A stretch of 20,131 bases of DNA, from the NCBI GenBank assembly GCA_964423545.1, contig CAYRFV010000081.1, forward strand, positions 1 through 20,131, read 5' to 3'. Source of the stretch: JALOOE01 sp964423545. Lineage in GTDB: Bacteria; Chloroflexota; Anaerolineae; CG2-30-64-16. Shown one piece after another: positions 7,218 to 15,467 of this stretch (its first letter is position 1; each line of letters starts with the position of its first letter). Under the pieces are notes generated by a model that ran no database searches, was not told the DNA's origin, and was given only the letters and a program-made list of their open reading frames with translations. A program made the translations under genes and the position numbers.

Positions 7218-9629
7218 ATGCCTTTTGACCCCGCCGCCTTCCTGAGCGAACTACGCCGCCGGCGCGACTACGCAGGGCAATTGGTGCACGTTCAGACCAT
7301 CCCCGCCCGGCCGCCGCGCTACGGCGAGCTCCACTTTAAGCTCAGCCAGCCCGTCAGCCGGGCGCTGGCCGCGGCCGGGGCCGAACGGCTTTATACGCAC
7401 CAGGCAGAGGCGATCAATGCAGCGTTTGCGGGACACAACGTGGTGGTCGCCACCTCCACAGCCAGCGGGAAGACGCTGTGCTTCAATGCGCCGGTGCTCG
7501 AAGCGCTGGCGCGCGATCCCCTGGCCCGTGCACTCTACCTCTACCCGACGAAGGCGCTTGCGCAGGATCAGCTCGGCAAATGGCAGGGGCTCATCAGGGG
7601 CGCCGGCGACGGCATCATCAACCCACTGGCGGCGACCTACGACGGCGACACCCCGCAGAGCGCCCGCGGCCGCATCCGCAAGACCGCCCGCGTGCTGTTG
7701 ACCAACCCCGACATGCTGCACACCGGCATTCTGCCCAACCATCCGCTCTGGGCGGAATTCTTTCGCCATCTCCGGTTTGTTGTCATCGATGAGGCGCACA
7801 CCTATCGCGGCGTGTTCGGATCGCAGGTGGCGTGCGTGTTGCGCCGGTTGCGGCGAGTCTGTGGGCTGTATCGCGCCGGCGATAGTCATTGGACGATGGA
7901 CCGTGGCGCAGGCCCGTCCACCCTCCATCGTCTCCCGTCTCCTGTCTTCATCGCCACCTCCGCCACGATCGCCAATCCAGCCGAGCACTTCGAGCTGCTG
8001 ACCGGCCTGACCGCAACCGTAATCACCGATGACGGCTCGCCGCACGGGCCGCGCACGTTCGCGCTGTGGAACCCACCGTTCCTCGACCGCAGCCACACTG
8101 CCCGGCGCAGCGCCAACCACGAGGCCAGCGAGTTGTTCACGACCCTCGTAGGCGCGGGGGTGCGCACCATTGCTTTCACCCGGGCGCGCGTCATCGCCGA
8201 GTTGCTGTTGCGCTACGCCCGAGAGGCGCTCCGCCGCAACGCGGCGACGGCCGGGCTGGCGGAGCGAATCGCCGCCTACCGGGCCGGTTACCTGCCCGAG
8301 GAACGGCGGCGCATCGAACGCGAGCTGTTCGGCGGCCGGCTGCTGGGCGTGACCGCGACCACTGCGCTTGAGCTGGGAATCGATGTCGGCGGGCTGGATG
8401 CCGCGCTGCTGGTCGGCTATCCCGGCACGATCGCCAGCTTGTGGCAGCAAGCAGGCCGCGCAGGTCGGGGCGACGATCCCGCGCTTGCCGTGCTCATCGG
8501 CCTCGACAACCCACTCGATCAGTACTACATGCGCCACCCCGTCGATCTGCTGGGGCGGCCGCACGAGAACGCACTGCTCGATCCGGACAATAGCTACATC
8601 CTCCGGCGACACCTGCCGTGCGCTGCGCACGAGGCGCCGCTGAGGGTCGCCGCCGAAGACCCTACAACGTCTGCGGAGCCATCAGGGTTGGACGACGAGG
8701 CGCTCTTCGGCCCGGGCTTCGTCGACGCCATGGTAGCGCTGGAGGATAGCGGCGCGCTGCGGTTCACCGGCGAGCGGTGGGTGTACACACGCAACGGTTA
8801 CCCGGCCCAGGATGTGAGCCTGCGTGACGCGGAGGGGGACCGGTTCGCAATTCTGAACGAAGCAAACGGCTTTCGGATGCTAGAGGAGATCAGCAGCACG
8901 ACTGCGCCCTTCCGCGTCCATCCGGGCGCGGTCTATCTGCACCAGGGCGACTCCTACCTGGTGACCGAATACAGCGCAGAACTGCGCCACGCCATCGTCA
9001 GACCTGCGAGCGTCGACTACTACACCCAGCCGCGTGAAGTCAACGATGTACGCATCGTGCGCTCGACCCGGCATCGCGCCCGATCGGGCGCGACCGCGTA
9101 CCTGGGCCGCGTGCGCGTGCGCGGCCAGGTGATCGGCTACCGGCGCCTGCAGCAGTTCACCGAGGCAGTGCTGGGCGAGGAAGCGCTGGAGATGCCGCTG
9201 ACGGAATTTGAGACCGTCGCGGTATGGTGGGATCTGCCACCGGAGCTGCCGCGCGAGCTCGCCGGCCGCGGTCTCGACTTCCTGGGCGGGCTCCACGCAG
9301 TCGAACACGCGGCCATCGGCATCTTGCCGCTCTTTGCCATGTGCGACCGGTGGGATATCGGCGGACTCAGCACACCGCGCCATCCCGGCACGGATGCGGC
9401 CCAGATCTTCATCTACGATGGTTTTCCGGGCGGGGTCGGCATCGCCGAAAAGGGATTTGATTTGTTGGCGGAGCTCTGGTCGGCCACCCTGGATGTGATC
9501 CGCGGCTGCTCGTGCCAGGACGGCTGTCCAAGCTGCGTGCAGAGTCCGAAATGCGGCAGCTTCAACAACCCATTGGACAAGCGGGCCGCGACGCTGATCC
9601 TGCGGCGATTACTGGATGCCGCAAGCTAG
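7218..9629 (+). CDS. DEAD/DEAH-box helicase with C-terminal DUF1998 zinc-binding domain (MrfA/YprA-like)
   Basis: An 803-residue superfamily 2 helicase. Motif I is TSTASGKT at 79-86, motif Ia TKALAQDQ at about 111-118, the DEAH box at 191-194 (VVIDEAHTYRG), motif III SATIANP at 248-254, and motif VI QQAGRAGRG at 410-418. The C-terminus has the DUF1998 cysteine cluster C764, C766, C770, C773 and C779 (CSCQDGCPSCVQSPKCG). In Bacillus subtilis the homologue MrfA is a 3'-5' helicase in a nucleotide-excision-independent repair path for mitomycin C damage; its partner nuclease MrfB is not in this window. Residues 220-240 look like an extra segment from a palindromic repeat, between VCGLYR and SPVFIATSATI. 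The TAG stop lies inside the first unit of a 42-bp tandem array. The ATG at 7218 has only a weak ribosome site. Confidence 0.93.
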   Translation: MPFDPAAFLSELRRRRDYAGQLVHVQTIPARPPRYGELHFKLSQPVSRALAAAGAERLYTHQAEAINAAFAGHNVVVATSTASGKTLCFNAPVLEALARDPLARALYLYPTKALAQDQLGKWQGLIRGAGDGIINPLAATYDGDTPQSARGRIRKTARVLLTNPDMLHTGILPNHPLWAEFFRHLRFVVIDEAHTYRGVFGSQVACVLRRLRRVCGLYRAGDSHWTMDRGAGPSTLHRLPSPVFIATSATIANPAEHFELLTGLTATVITDDGSPHGPRTFALWNPPFLDRSHTARRSANHEASELFTTLVGAGVRTIAFTRARVIAELLLRYAREALRRNAATAGLAERIAAYRAGYLPEERRRIERELFGGRLLGVTATTALELGIDVGGLDAALLVGYPGTIASLWQQAGRAGRGDDPALAVLIGLDNPLDQYYMRHPVDLLGRPHENALLDPDNSYILRRHLPCAAHEAPLRVAAEDPTTSAEPSGLDDEALFGPGFVDAMVALEDSGALRFTGERWVYTRNGYPAQDVSLRDAEGDRFAILNEANGFRMLEEISSTTAPFRVHPGAVYLHQGDSYLVTEYSAELRHAIVRPASVDYYTQPREVNDVRIVRSTRHRARSGATAYLGRVRVRGQVIGYRRLQQFTEAVLGEEALEMPLTEFETVAVWWDLPPELPRELAGRGLDFLGGLHAVEHAAIGILPLFAMCDRWDIGGLSTPRHPGTDAAQIFIYDGFPGGVGIAEKGFDLLAELWSATLDVIRGCSCQDGCPSCVQSPKCGSFNNPLDKRAATLILRRLLDAAS
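7892..7932. repeat. Palindromic repeat lying in frame inside the helicase gene
   Basis: GACGATGG at 7892-7899 and CCATCGTC at 7925-7932 form a perfect 8-bp inverted repeat around a 25-base loop; GGAC at 7898-7901 and GTCC at 7915-7918 can add a second short stem. The following bases (TCTCCCGTCTCCTGTC) are pyrimidine-rich like intergenic repeat tails. The segment encodes roughly residues 220-240, where YprA/MrfA proteins usually pass directly from the LYG turn to the SATIANP motif. It looks like a small repeat accepted without breaking the frame. Confidence 0.55.
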
Positions 9630-9769
9630 AGACCGGAGGCCGGGCGGCGTTTGCTGGATGCCGCAGGCTAGAGACCGGAGGCCGGGCGGCGTTTGCTGGA
9701 TGCCGCAGGCCAGAAACCGGAGGCCGGGCGGCGTTTGCTGGATATCGCTGGCCATAGGCCAGAGGCTGG
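9602..9769. repeat. Tandem repeat, four units of 42 bp, starting inside the helicase 3' end
   Basis: Units start at 9602, 9644, 9686 and 9728. Each reads GCGGCGTTTGCTGGATGCCG, then CAGGCTAGAGACCGGAGGCCGG, with few changes in the first three and more in the fourth. The first unit contains the last codons and TAG stop of the helicase; the second keeps the TAG; the third has CAG there. Forty-two is 14 codons, so the helicase frame repeats as RRLLDAAG-x-RPEAG. The fourth unit has a hairpin, CTGGCC-ATA-GGCCAG at 9748-9762. There are no spacers, so it is not CRISPR. The 174 bp between helicase and PrsW-like gene are almost entirely this array. Confidence 0.92.
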
Positions 9770-9803
9770 GCGCTGATCTCCGGCTCCCCGCATCGAGGTG
9801 CGC

Positions 9804-11024
9804 ATGCGCGACGTCATTCTGGTCATGTCAGTCATCGGCGGGGCTACGGCCGCGATTGCAGGGCCGCTCTTGGCGCTTCTGCTGTCGGCGGTGGGCCTGT
9901 TGGGGCGAGACCGGCTGCAAGAGCCGGTGGCCGGGCCGGACGCGGTGGCGGGAAGCATCGCCCTGGGGATAGCGGCCGCCGGCCTCGGCCTGGGGCTGCC
10001 GCTGGCCCGGGCGGGCTGGCGGGCGCTGCAAGGGCGGCCCGGACGCCCCCTCCGACTGCCTCACTGGTGGATCTGGCTGCTGCTCTTTCTCGGAGTGCTG
10101 CTGGTGGGACAGGCTGCCTCGATCAGTGACCGGGCGCCGGGGCTGATGCCCTTCCTTCAGATCGCAGCAGGCGGACTGCCCGCCTTTCTCTTCCTTGCAT
10201 TTGCGCTCGATGCAGCGGGGAGCCGGAGCGATCTCGGGAGACGGCCAGCAACCGGCAGCCTATCATGGGGAGGGTTGGGCGGCGCCGGGTTGGCGCTGGC
10301 CGGAGAGATCTTGCTGGTTGGCGCCGCCGTGGTCGGGACGATCATCTTCCTCGGCATCACCGATCCGGAGATGGTTGCGCGTTTGCAAGCGACCTTGATA
10401 CGGATAGGGCAGTCCGGCCAGGGACTCACCCCGTCGGACCTGGCGCCGTTGTCCTCTTCACCCGCGATTGCCCTTGTAGTACTGGCGTTTCTGGGCGTCC
10501 TGGCGCCTGCGCTGGAGGAGTTCACGAAGGGGTTGGCTGTACCGCTTGTGGCGGGCGCCGGGCGACGGCTCACACGCCTCGATGGCTTCCTGTACGGTGT
10601 GGCGGCGGGTGCGGGCTTTGCGCTCGTCGAAGGACTGCTCAACGGTGCACTGGCGCTGCGATCGGAAGGCGCGTGGGCCGGGCTGATGGTTGCGCGCGGC
10701 GCGGCCGCAGCGATGCACTGCCTGGCATCAGGGTTGGCGGGGCTGGGGTGGCAGGCGATTCTGTCCGACCGGCGGTGGCTGCGCGGGATCGGGCTGGGGC
10801 TGCTCGCCGTAGCGCTTCACAGCGCATGGAATGCGAGCGTGGGGGTGATCGGTCTGAACTCGCTGCAAGCGGCCGGGACCGGCAGGCTGGGCGACATGGC
10901 GCGGCTCGGCCTCACGAGCCTGCTCGTGCTGTTCATGGGTGCGTTGTGGCTGGCGGTGGTGGTTGGCCTGGCGCTGATCCCGCGACGGCTGAAGCGCGAC
11001 GTGGCGGAACCTGAACCCATCTAG
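9804..11024 (+). CDS. PrsW-family (CPBP-related) intramembrane protease homologue
   Basis: A 406-residue membrane protein with about nine hydrophobic segments. The family's four motifs are present in order: E238-E239 in LEEFTKG, E276 in GFALVEGLLNG, H305 in AMHCLASGLAGLG, and H339 in VALHSAWNAS. These are the putative catalytic or metal-binding residues of PrsW, which in Bacillus cleaves the anti-sigma factor RsiW in the membrane; many homologues have unknown targets. The N-terminal 200 residues hold several extra membrane helices and are less typical. I start at ATG 9804, with GAGG 5 nt upstream; a GTG at 9798 is in frame but overlaps that GAGG. It follows the helicase on the same strand beyond the 42-bp repeats. 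No anti-sigma factor gene is near. It converges on the ettA gene 140 bp downstream. Confidence 0.85.
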   Translation: MRDVILVMSVIGGATAAIAGPLLALLLSAVGLLGRDRLQEPVAGPDAVAGSIALGIAAAGLGLGLPLARAGWRALQGRPGRPLRLPHWWIWLLLFLGVLLVGQAASISDRAPGLMPFLQIAAGGLPAFLFLAFALDAAGSRSDLGRRPATGSLSWGGLGGAGLALAGEILLVGAAVVGTIIFLGITDPEMVARLQATLIRIGQSGQGLTPSDLAPLSSSPAIALVVLAFLGVLAPALEEFTKGLAVPLVAGAGRRLTRLDGFLYGVAAGAGFALVEGLLNGALALRSEGAWAGLMVARGAAAAMHCLASGLAGLGWQAILSDRRWLRGIGLGLLAVALHSAWNASVGVIGLNSLQAAGTGRLGDMARLGLTSLLVLFMGALWLAVVVGLALIPRRLKRDVAEPEPI

Positions 11025-11164
11025 ACCGTGGGCGACCGTCTCTGCTGTACCCAGCATGAGGCCGGCCATTCGATCGGGGTAATGTCGCCGGCTCCATCAA
11101 TGCCCTCATGCCGCTCAATCGATGCGGCTAAGCGCGCTGTGGCCGTCGCAAGAACCAGCTTCGC

Positions 11165-12841
11165 TCAGCGCGTGAGCCGCCGGTGCACCAGGCGGTGCGG
11201 CGTCTCCGCAGCGATACCGAGTCGCCTGCGACGATCCGCCTCATAGTCTGCACAGTTCCCCACGAACCAGCGCACGCTGCCGTCCTCTTCGAATGCCAGG
11301 ATGTGGGTGCAGATGCGGTCAAGAAACCAGCGATCGTGGCTGACGATCAGCGCGCTGCCAGCGAAGTCGTCCAACGCTTCTTCGAGCGCGCGTAGGGTGT
11401 TCACATCGAGATCATTGGTCGGCTCATCCAACAGCAGCACGTTTGCGCCCTGCTTCAGCACCTTCGCCAGGTGAACCCGGTTGCGCTCGCCGCCTGACAG
11501 ATCGCCCACGCGCTTCTGCTGGTCGGATCCGATGAAGTTGAACCCGGCCACGTAGGCCCGGCTGTTCATCTTGCGTGCGCCGAGGGTCAGCAGCTCCTCG
11601 CCGTTCGAGATCTCCTCCCATACGGTCTTGTCAGCCGACAAGGCGTCCCTGCTTTGGTCGACGTAACCGAGCTTCACGGTCTGGCCGACGATGACTTCGC
11701 CCCCTGTGGGCGTCTCCTGTCCGGTGATGAGCCGTAGCAGGGTCGTCTTGCCGGCGCCGTTCGGGCCAATGATGCCGACCACGGCTCCCGGCGGCGCCTG
11801 GAAGGTGACATCCTCGAACAGCAGCCGATCGCCGTATGCCTTCGACACCCCTGCGAAATCGACCACGACATCGCCAAGCCGCGGTCCGGGCGGGATGTAG
11901 ATCTGCATCTCTTCGCGGCGCTCTTCGGACTCCTGGCTCAGCAGCTTTTCATAAGCGGTGACGCGGGCCCGGCCCTTCGCCTGGCGCGCGCGAGGCGACA
12001 TGCGGATCCACTCCAGCTCGCGCTCCAGCGTGCGGATGCGGCGGACATCGGCCTTCTCTTCGCGACGCAGCCGCTCCTGCTTTTGCTCCAGCCACGAGGA
12101 GTAGTTGCCGCGCCACGGGATGCCGTAGCCGCGGTCTAGCTCCAGGATCCATTCGGCCACGTTGTCGAGGAAGTAACGGTCGTGCGTCACAGCGATGACC
12201 GTGCCGGCATAGGCTTGCAGATGCTTCTCCAGCCATGCGACCGACTCGGCGTCAAGGTGGTTTGTCGGCTCGTCCAGCAGCAAGATATCCGGCTCCGTGA
12301 GCAACAGGCGGCAGAGCGCCACGCGGCGCCGTTCGCCGCCCGAAAGCACTGCGATGGGCGTGTCGCCAGGCGGACAGCGGAGCGCATCCATGGCCTGCTC
12401 CAGCCGGCTGTCGAGGTTCCAGGCGTCGTGCTTGTCCAGCTCCTCCTGCAACCGGCCTTGCTGCTCGATCAACTTGTCGAAGTCAGCATCCGGCTCACTG
12501 AACCGTGCGCTGATCTCATCATACCGCCGCAGCAGGTCGACGATAGGGTGAACGGCCTCCTCGACCACCTGGCGCACAGTCTTGCCGGGATCAAGCGCCG
12601 GTTCCTGCTCCAACAGGCCGCGCGTGTAGCCTTTCGACAGCATTGTCTCGCCGAGGTAATCCTCGTCGACGCCGGCCATGATGCGCAGTAAACTGCTCTT
12701 GCCTGCGCCGTTCAGGCCGAGCACGCCGATCTTGGCGCCGTAGAAGAAACCGAGCGAGATATCGCGCAGCACCTGCCTGCTGGGCGGGTACACGCGGCCG
12801 ACGCGCACCATGGAGTAGATGACTTGCTGAGTCTCGGGCAT
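11165..12841 (-). CDS. ettA: Energy-dependent translational throttle protein EttA (ABC-F)
   Basis: A 558-residue ABC-F ATPase with two nucleotide-binding domains and no membrane segments; EttA binds the ribosomal E site and gates the first elongation steps according to the ATP/ADP ratio. Domain 1 has Walker A GLNGAGKS at 42-49, signature LSGGE at 166-170, and DEPTNHLD at 190-197. The linker (about 245-315) is charged and helical, containing RMSPRARQAKGRAR. Domain 2 has GPNGAGKT at 359-366, LSGGE at 448-452 and DEPTNDLD at 472-479. The N-terminus (QQVIYSMVRVGRVYPPSRQV) and length match EttA rather than Uup or drug-resistance ABC-F proteins. I start at ATG 12841, 8 nt after GAGG, not at 12877. 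It lies 125 bp after the glycosylase gene, probably with its own promoter. Confidence 0.95.
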   Translation of the reverse strand: MPETQQVIYSMVRVGRVYPPSRQVLRDISLGFFYGAKIGVLGLNGAGKSSLLRIMAGVDEDYLGETMLSKGYTRGLLEQEPALDPGKTVRQVVEEAVHPIVDLLRRYDEISARFSEPDADFDKLIEQQGRLQEELDKHDAWNLDSRLEQAMDALRCPPGDTPIAVLSGGERRRVALCRLLLTEPDILLLDEPTNHLDAESVAWLEKHLQAYAGTVIAVTHDRYFLDNVAEWILELDRGYGIPWRGNYSSWLEQKQERLRREEKADVRRIRTLERELEWIRMSPRARQAKGRARVTAYEKLLSQESEERREEMQIYIPPGPRLGDVVVDFAGVSKAYGDRLLFEDVTFQAPPGAVVGIIGPNGAGKTTLLRLITGQETPTGGEVIVGQTVKLGYVDQSRDALSADKTVWEEISNGEELLTLGARKMNSRAYVAGFNFIGSDQQKRVGDLSGGERNRVHLAKVLKQGANVLLLDEPTNDLDVNTLRALEEALDDFAGSALIVSHDRWFLDRICTHILAFEEDGSVRWFVGNCADYEADRRRRLGIAAETPHRLVHRRLTR

Positions 12842-12929
12842 GGGAACGACCTCGACGGAGGATGGGCGATGGATCACGGACTGAAGACCGATGACCAGGG
12901 ACGAGCCTGCCGCGCCAGCGGTCGCCCGG

Positions 12930-12959
12930 ATTGTACCGCGCGCGGTGACGGAGGGCCAA
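12930..12959 (-). promoter_or_regulatory. Candidate promoter for ettA
   Basis: On the minus strand TTGGCC, an 18-bp spacer, and TACAAT lie about 90 bp before the ettA start, between the glycosylase stop and ettA. The -10 is good, the -35 moderate. It would allow ettA to be expressed apart from the upstream nitroreductase-glycosylase pair. Confidence 0.4.
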
Positions 12960-12966
12960 AATCATG

Positions 12967-13638
12967 TTACAGCAACTGCCTCACCTGAGTCCAGACGTCA
13001 TCGAACATCCGGGTGGTGAGGCGACCGGTCTGGGTATTCTGGCGGCTGGGATGATAGGATGCCACCAGCCAACGGCCGTCCGCGAGCGGACAGATTGCGC
13101 CATGGCCGAAGACAGGGCGAGCGGCAGCCTCTGCGGCAGGGCTGAAATGGCGCAAGGCGACGTCAAAAGCGACCCGACCCAACGCAACCACGACGCGCAC
13201 TTCGGTCAACAGCGCAATCTCGCGCGCCAGAAAGGGTCGGCAGGCCGCGATCTCGGCGGGCAGCGGCTTGTTGTCGGGCGGCGCGCAGCGACACGCTGCG
13301 CTGATGAAGACCTGGCGCAGGGCCATGCCATCATCGCGCCGCCGCGAGATCGGCTGATTGGCCAAGCCGGCACGGTGCAGCGCAGCGTACAGAAAGTCAC
13401 CGGAGCTGTCGCCGGTGAACATGCGCCCGGTGCGATTTGCGCCGTGCGCGGCCGGCGCGAGGCCGATCACCAGGATTCGCGCAGCGTGGTCGCCGAATCC
13501 CGGCACCGGCTTGCCCCAATAGTCCTCCCCCCGGTAGGCCCGGCGCTTGACTCGCGCCACCTCCTCGCGCCAGGCAACCAGGCGGAGGCAGGCGCGACAG
13601 ACCGTAATATCGCATTCGAGATCTGACCAATCGTTCAT
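12967..13638 (-). CDS. Uracil-DNA glycosylase, family 5 (UDGb)
   Basis: A 223-residue iron-sulfur DNA glycosylase that removes uracil, and in this family often hypoxanthine or other deaminated bases, starting base excision repair. Motif 1 is GLAPAAHGANRTGRMFTGD from residue 59; it has alanine instead of the Asp/Asn of other UDG families, which is normal for UDGb. The second motif is H196 in YHPSRQNTQTGRLT. Four cysteines fit the 4Fe-4S cluster: C14 and C17 (VCRACLR), then C118 and C133 (ACRCAPPD, AACRPF). I choose ATG 13638 with GAGG 4 nt upstream; a GTG just before it is possible. It starts 13 bp after the stop of the SagB-like gene, so the two are probably co-transcribed although their functions look unrelated. 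Confidence 0.93.
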   Translation of the reverse strand: MNDWSDLECDITVCRACLRLVAWREEVARVKRRAYRGEDYWGKPVPGFGDHAARILVIGLAPAAHGANRTGRMFTGDSSGDFLYAALHRAGLANQPISRRRDDGMALRQVFISAACRCAPPDNKPLPAEIAACRPFLAREIALLTEVRVVVALGRVAFDVALRHFSPAAEAAARPVFGHGAICPLADGRWLVASYHPSRQNTQTGRLTTRMFDDVWTQVRQLL

Positions 13639-13651
13639 CACGCCTCACAGA

Positions 13652-15337
13652 TCATCCAGGTAGAGAGGGAGTCTGCTTCGCATCAGGGTCGTCATAGGCC
13701 GGCCGCGTCATCAGACGGACGTCTTCCTCCGGTCCACCTACCGCGAAGTGGTAGAGGCTCTGGAATTGAGCATCTCGCAGCCCCAAGAGCGCGTGCATAC
13801 CGTCATCGAAGAAACAGCCGATGCCGACGCCACGCACGCCCGCGGCTTCCGCTTCCAGGTAAAGCACCTGGCCAATCACGCCGCATTCCCAAAACAGGCG
13901 GGGGTAGATCCACGCTCCGAGCGCCTCCAACGGTCTGTTGAACTCGGCGATCATGCCCAGGCTGAAGCAGCCATCGGAGGCGATCTCTTGCCCGCAGGAG
14001 ATGCGACGGGCGATGGCGCGCGCGTCGCCGGTCTGAAGGCGGTAAAGCGGTAGGCTGGGGGGGTGGCCCGCTGGCCTTTCCCAGGCGAATTCGGGCTTCA
14101 ACGCGGCGCGCAACGCCTCCATCCGGGCCGGATCGCGCACAAGGAGATAGAGCCCGGGGTCCAGTCCTGTCACCCGGTGCACAAAAATCGCCAGGTCCAC
14201 GAAAGGCCCCCACGGCAGTGCTGCAAACGGCATGCCTCCCGGTTGGGGCAAGGTGCGGGCGAGGATGCGCTGGAAGGCTTCGAGCGGCATGAATGTGCGG
14301 CCATCCATCGCCTGTGCGCTGCGGCGTTGGTGGATGATCCGGCGCAGGGAGACGGTGCGAATCGGAGCCTCGCGCTCAAGAGCCTCAGACATGAAAGGGG
14401 ACGGGGCTTGCGTCGGCGCGGTCGGCGACGTCACGGGCTTGCGCGCTGCCTCTGCGGCCGCAGCGATCCAATCCCAATCGACGTGCCTGAAGCTCAGCCG
14501 GTTTGGCCGGCCCTGCCAGGTAAGATGCCGAAAGCGCCCCACGATCTCCGCCGATGGATGAGGCAAGCGCCTAAACTCATCCAGGTCCGCATGCTGCGGA
14601 AAGATCGCAATCACGCAGTCCGCATGCTCCACTTCCGGCCCGGATTGGCCAGCCACGCCAAGCAGCGCGGCGACCTGGTCGCTGCTCAAATGGTCGAGCA
14701 GCCGCGCCTGCCAGCCCAATCCCGCCGCAGCAAAGGCGAGCGCCGCCAACGCGTGGCCCACGTCATGCTGGCAGTAGCGATAGGCACGCTGGCCGTACTT
14801 CCACGCCTCGCGCCAGTGAATCGAGGTCAGGCCAACCAACACGGTCGCAGGCGGCAGACCGGTGGTCAGCGCGCGCCACACCTCGGCGGGCAGAAACGCG
14901 CGCACCTCGAGAGAATGCTCTCGAGGTGCATAGTGGGCAACCAGCGGCGCCTCGGTCAGATCCGGGATCAGCCCGCAAAGCAGATACCCCTCAGTCGGAT
15001 GCAGATTCCCGCTGGATGGGCTGATGCGTAACGCCCATCGTTCGCCTCCGTACTGTTTCCAGGCGGAAAGCGCAAGGCTGTCAAAGAAGAGCCGGGATAC
15101 GCTGGTGAAATCCAGCGGCGCCGGCGGCAGCGACCCCGGCAGATAGCAGGCGTCGAAAGGGAGCGCGTCGTCGGGCGCAACACGCGCCAGCCTGATCAGT
15201 GGCGCGCCCGCGTAACGTCGAAACGGATCCGGCTGCGTCGCCCAATCGAGACGGCCCGGCCCATCGGCAAAGCGGGCAAAGTGGTGCTTGGTGGCCGCAT
15301 GATAGGTCGTGACTGTGTTGAAACTTTCACCTAACAT
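13652..15337 (-). CDS. Tandem SagB-type nitroreductase-like oxidoreductase
   Basis: A 561-residue protein with two nitroreductase-fold domains in one chain. The first opens with TTYHAATKHHFARF (usual SagB N-terminus), then RISPSSGNLHPTEGYL at 104-119, the FMN-binding motif, and YRYCQHDVGHALAALAF near 187-203. The second starts near residue 326 (SLRRIIHQRRSAQAMDG) and has GCFSLGMIAEF and ALGAWIYPRLFWECGVIGQV. SagB/McbC enzymes oxidise azolines to azoles on peptides using FMN, but no cyclodehydratase (YcaO) or precursor peptide gene is present here, so this one may act on another substrate. I start at ATG 15337; an in-frame TTG at 15370 is less likely. It is divergent from crtI, sharing a 230-bp intergenic region, and is followed by the UDGb gene. 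Confidence 0.85.
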   Translation of the reverse strand: MLGESFNTVTTYHAATKHHFARFADGPGRLDWATQPDPFRRYAGAPLIRLARVAPDDALPFDACYLPGSLPPAPLDFTSVSRLFFDSLALSAWKQYGGERWALRISPSSGNLHPTEGYLLCGLIPDLTEAPLVAHYAPREHSLEVRAFLPAEVWRALTTGLPPATVLVGLTSIHWREAWKYGQRAYRYCQHDVGHALAALAFAAAGLGWQARLLDHLSSDQVAALLGVAGQSGPEVEHADCVIAIFPQHADLDEFRRLPHPSAEIVGRFRHLTWQGRPNRLSFRHVDWDWIAAAAEAARKPVTSPTAPTQAPSPFMSEALEREAPIRTVSLRRIIHQRRSAQAMDGRTFMPLEAFQRILARTLPQPGGMPFAALPWGPFVDLAIFVHRVTGLDPGLYLLVRDPARMEALRAALKPEFAWERPAGHPPSLPLYRLQTGDARAIARRISCGQEIASDGCFSLGMIAEFNRPLEALGAWIYPRLFWECGVIGQVLYLEAEAAGVRGVGIGCFFDDGMHALLGLRDAQFQSLYHFAVGGPEEDVRLMTRPAYDDPDAKQTPSLPG

Positions 15338-15467
15338 GGCGATTTCCCATGCCTGGATGTATAATCGCAACTACATGCAAGCCATTCTAAGGCCAAAGCA
15401 TGTTGCGCCACAAAAAGCCGCGGCGCCAGCGTGATTCATACGCGGCAGATCTCCGCCATGGCGAGAC

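Noticed and set aside
7251..8630. Long minus-strand open frame (459 codons) opposite the helicase
   Set aside because: The plus strand encodes all helicase motifs; the antisense protein has no recognisable pattern and follows the codon phase shadow.
8655..8700. Possible second repeat insertion in the helicase (ACCCT/AGGGT around residues 482-493)
   Set aside because: Only a 5-bp inverted pair, and this linker is likely variable in length in the family.
9602..9769. CRISPR array
   Set aside because: Units are directly adjacent with no spacers, and no cas gene is present.
9800..9809. Palindrome GCGCATGCGC spanning the PrsW-like start codon
   Set aside because: A 10-bp palindrome is expected by chance in such GC-rich DNA and nothing else supports a regulatory site.
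9512..9972. Repetitive proteins readable from the 42-bp array in other frames
   Set aside because: The repetition comes from the DNA unit; the frames lack ribosome sites and overlap the helicase and PrsW-like genes.
11025..11172. Terminator hairpins between the PrsW-like gene and ettA (GCCGC/GCGGC at 11110-11128; CGCGCTG/CAGCGCG at 11133-11172)
   Set aside because: Stems are short or widely spaced and no T-tract follows on either strand; not convincing in GC-rich DNA.
14063..15031. Plus-strand open frame (322 codons) opposite the SagB-like gene
   Set aside because: Basic, low-structure antisense shadow; the minus strand has the nitroreductase motifs.
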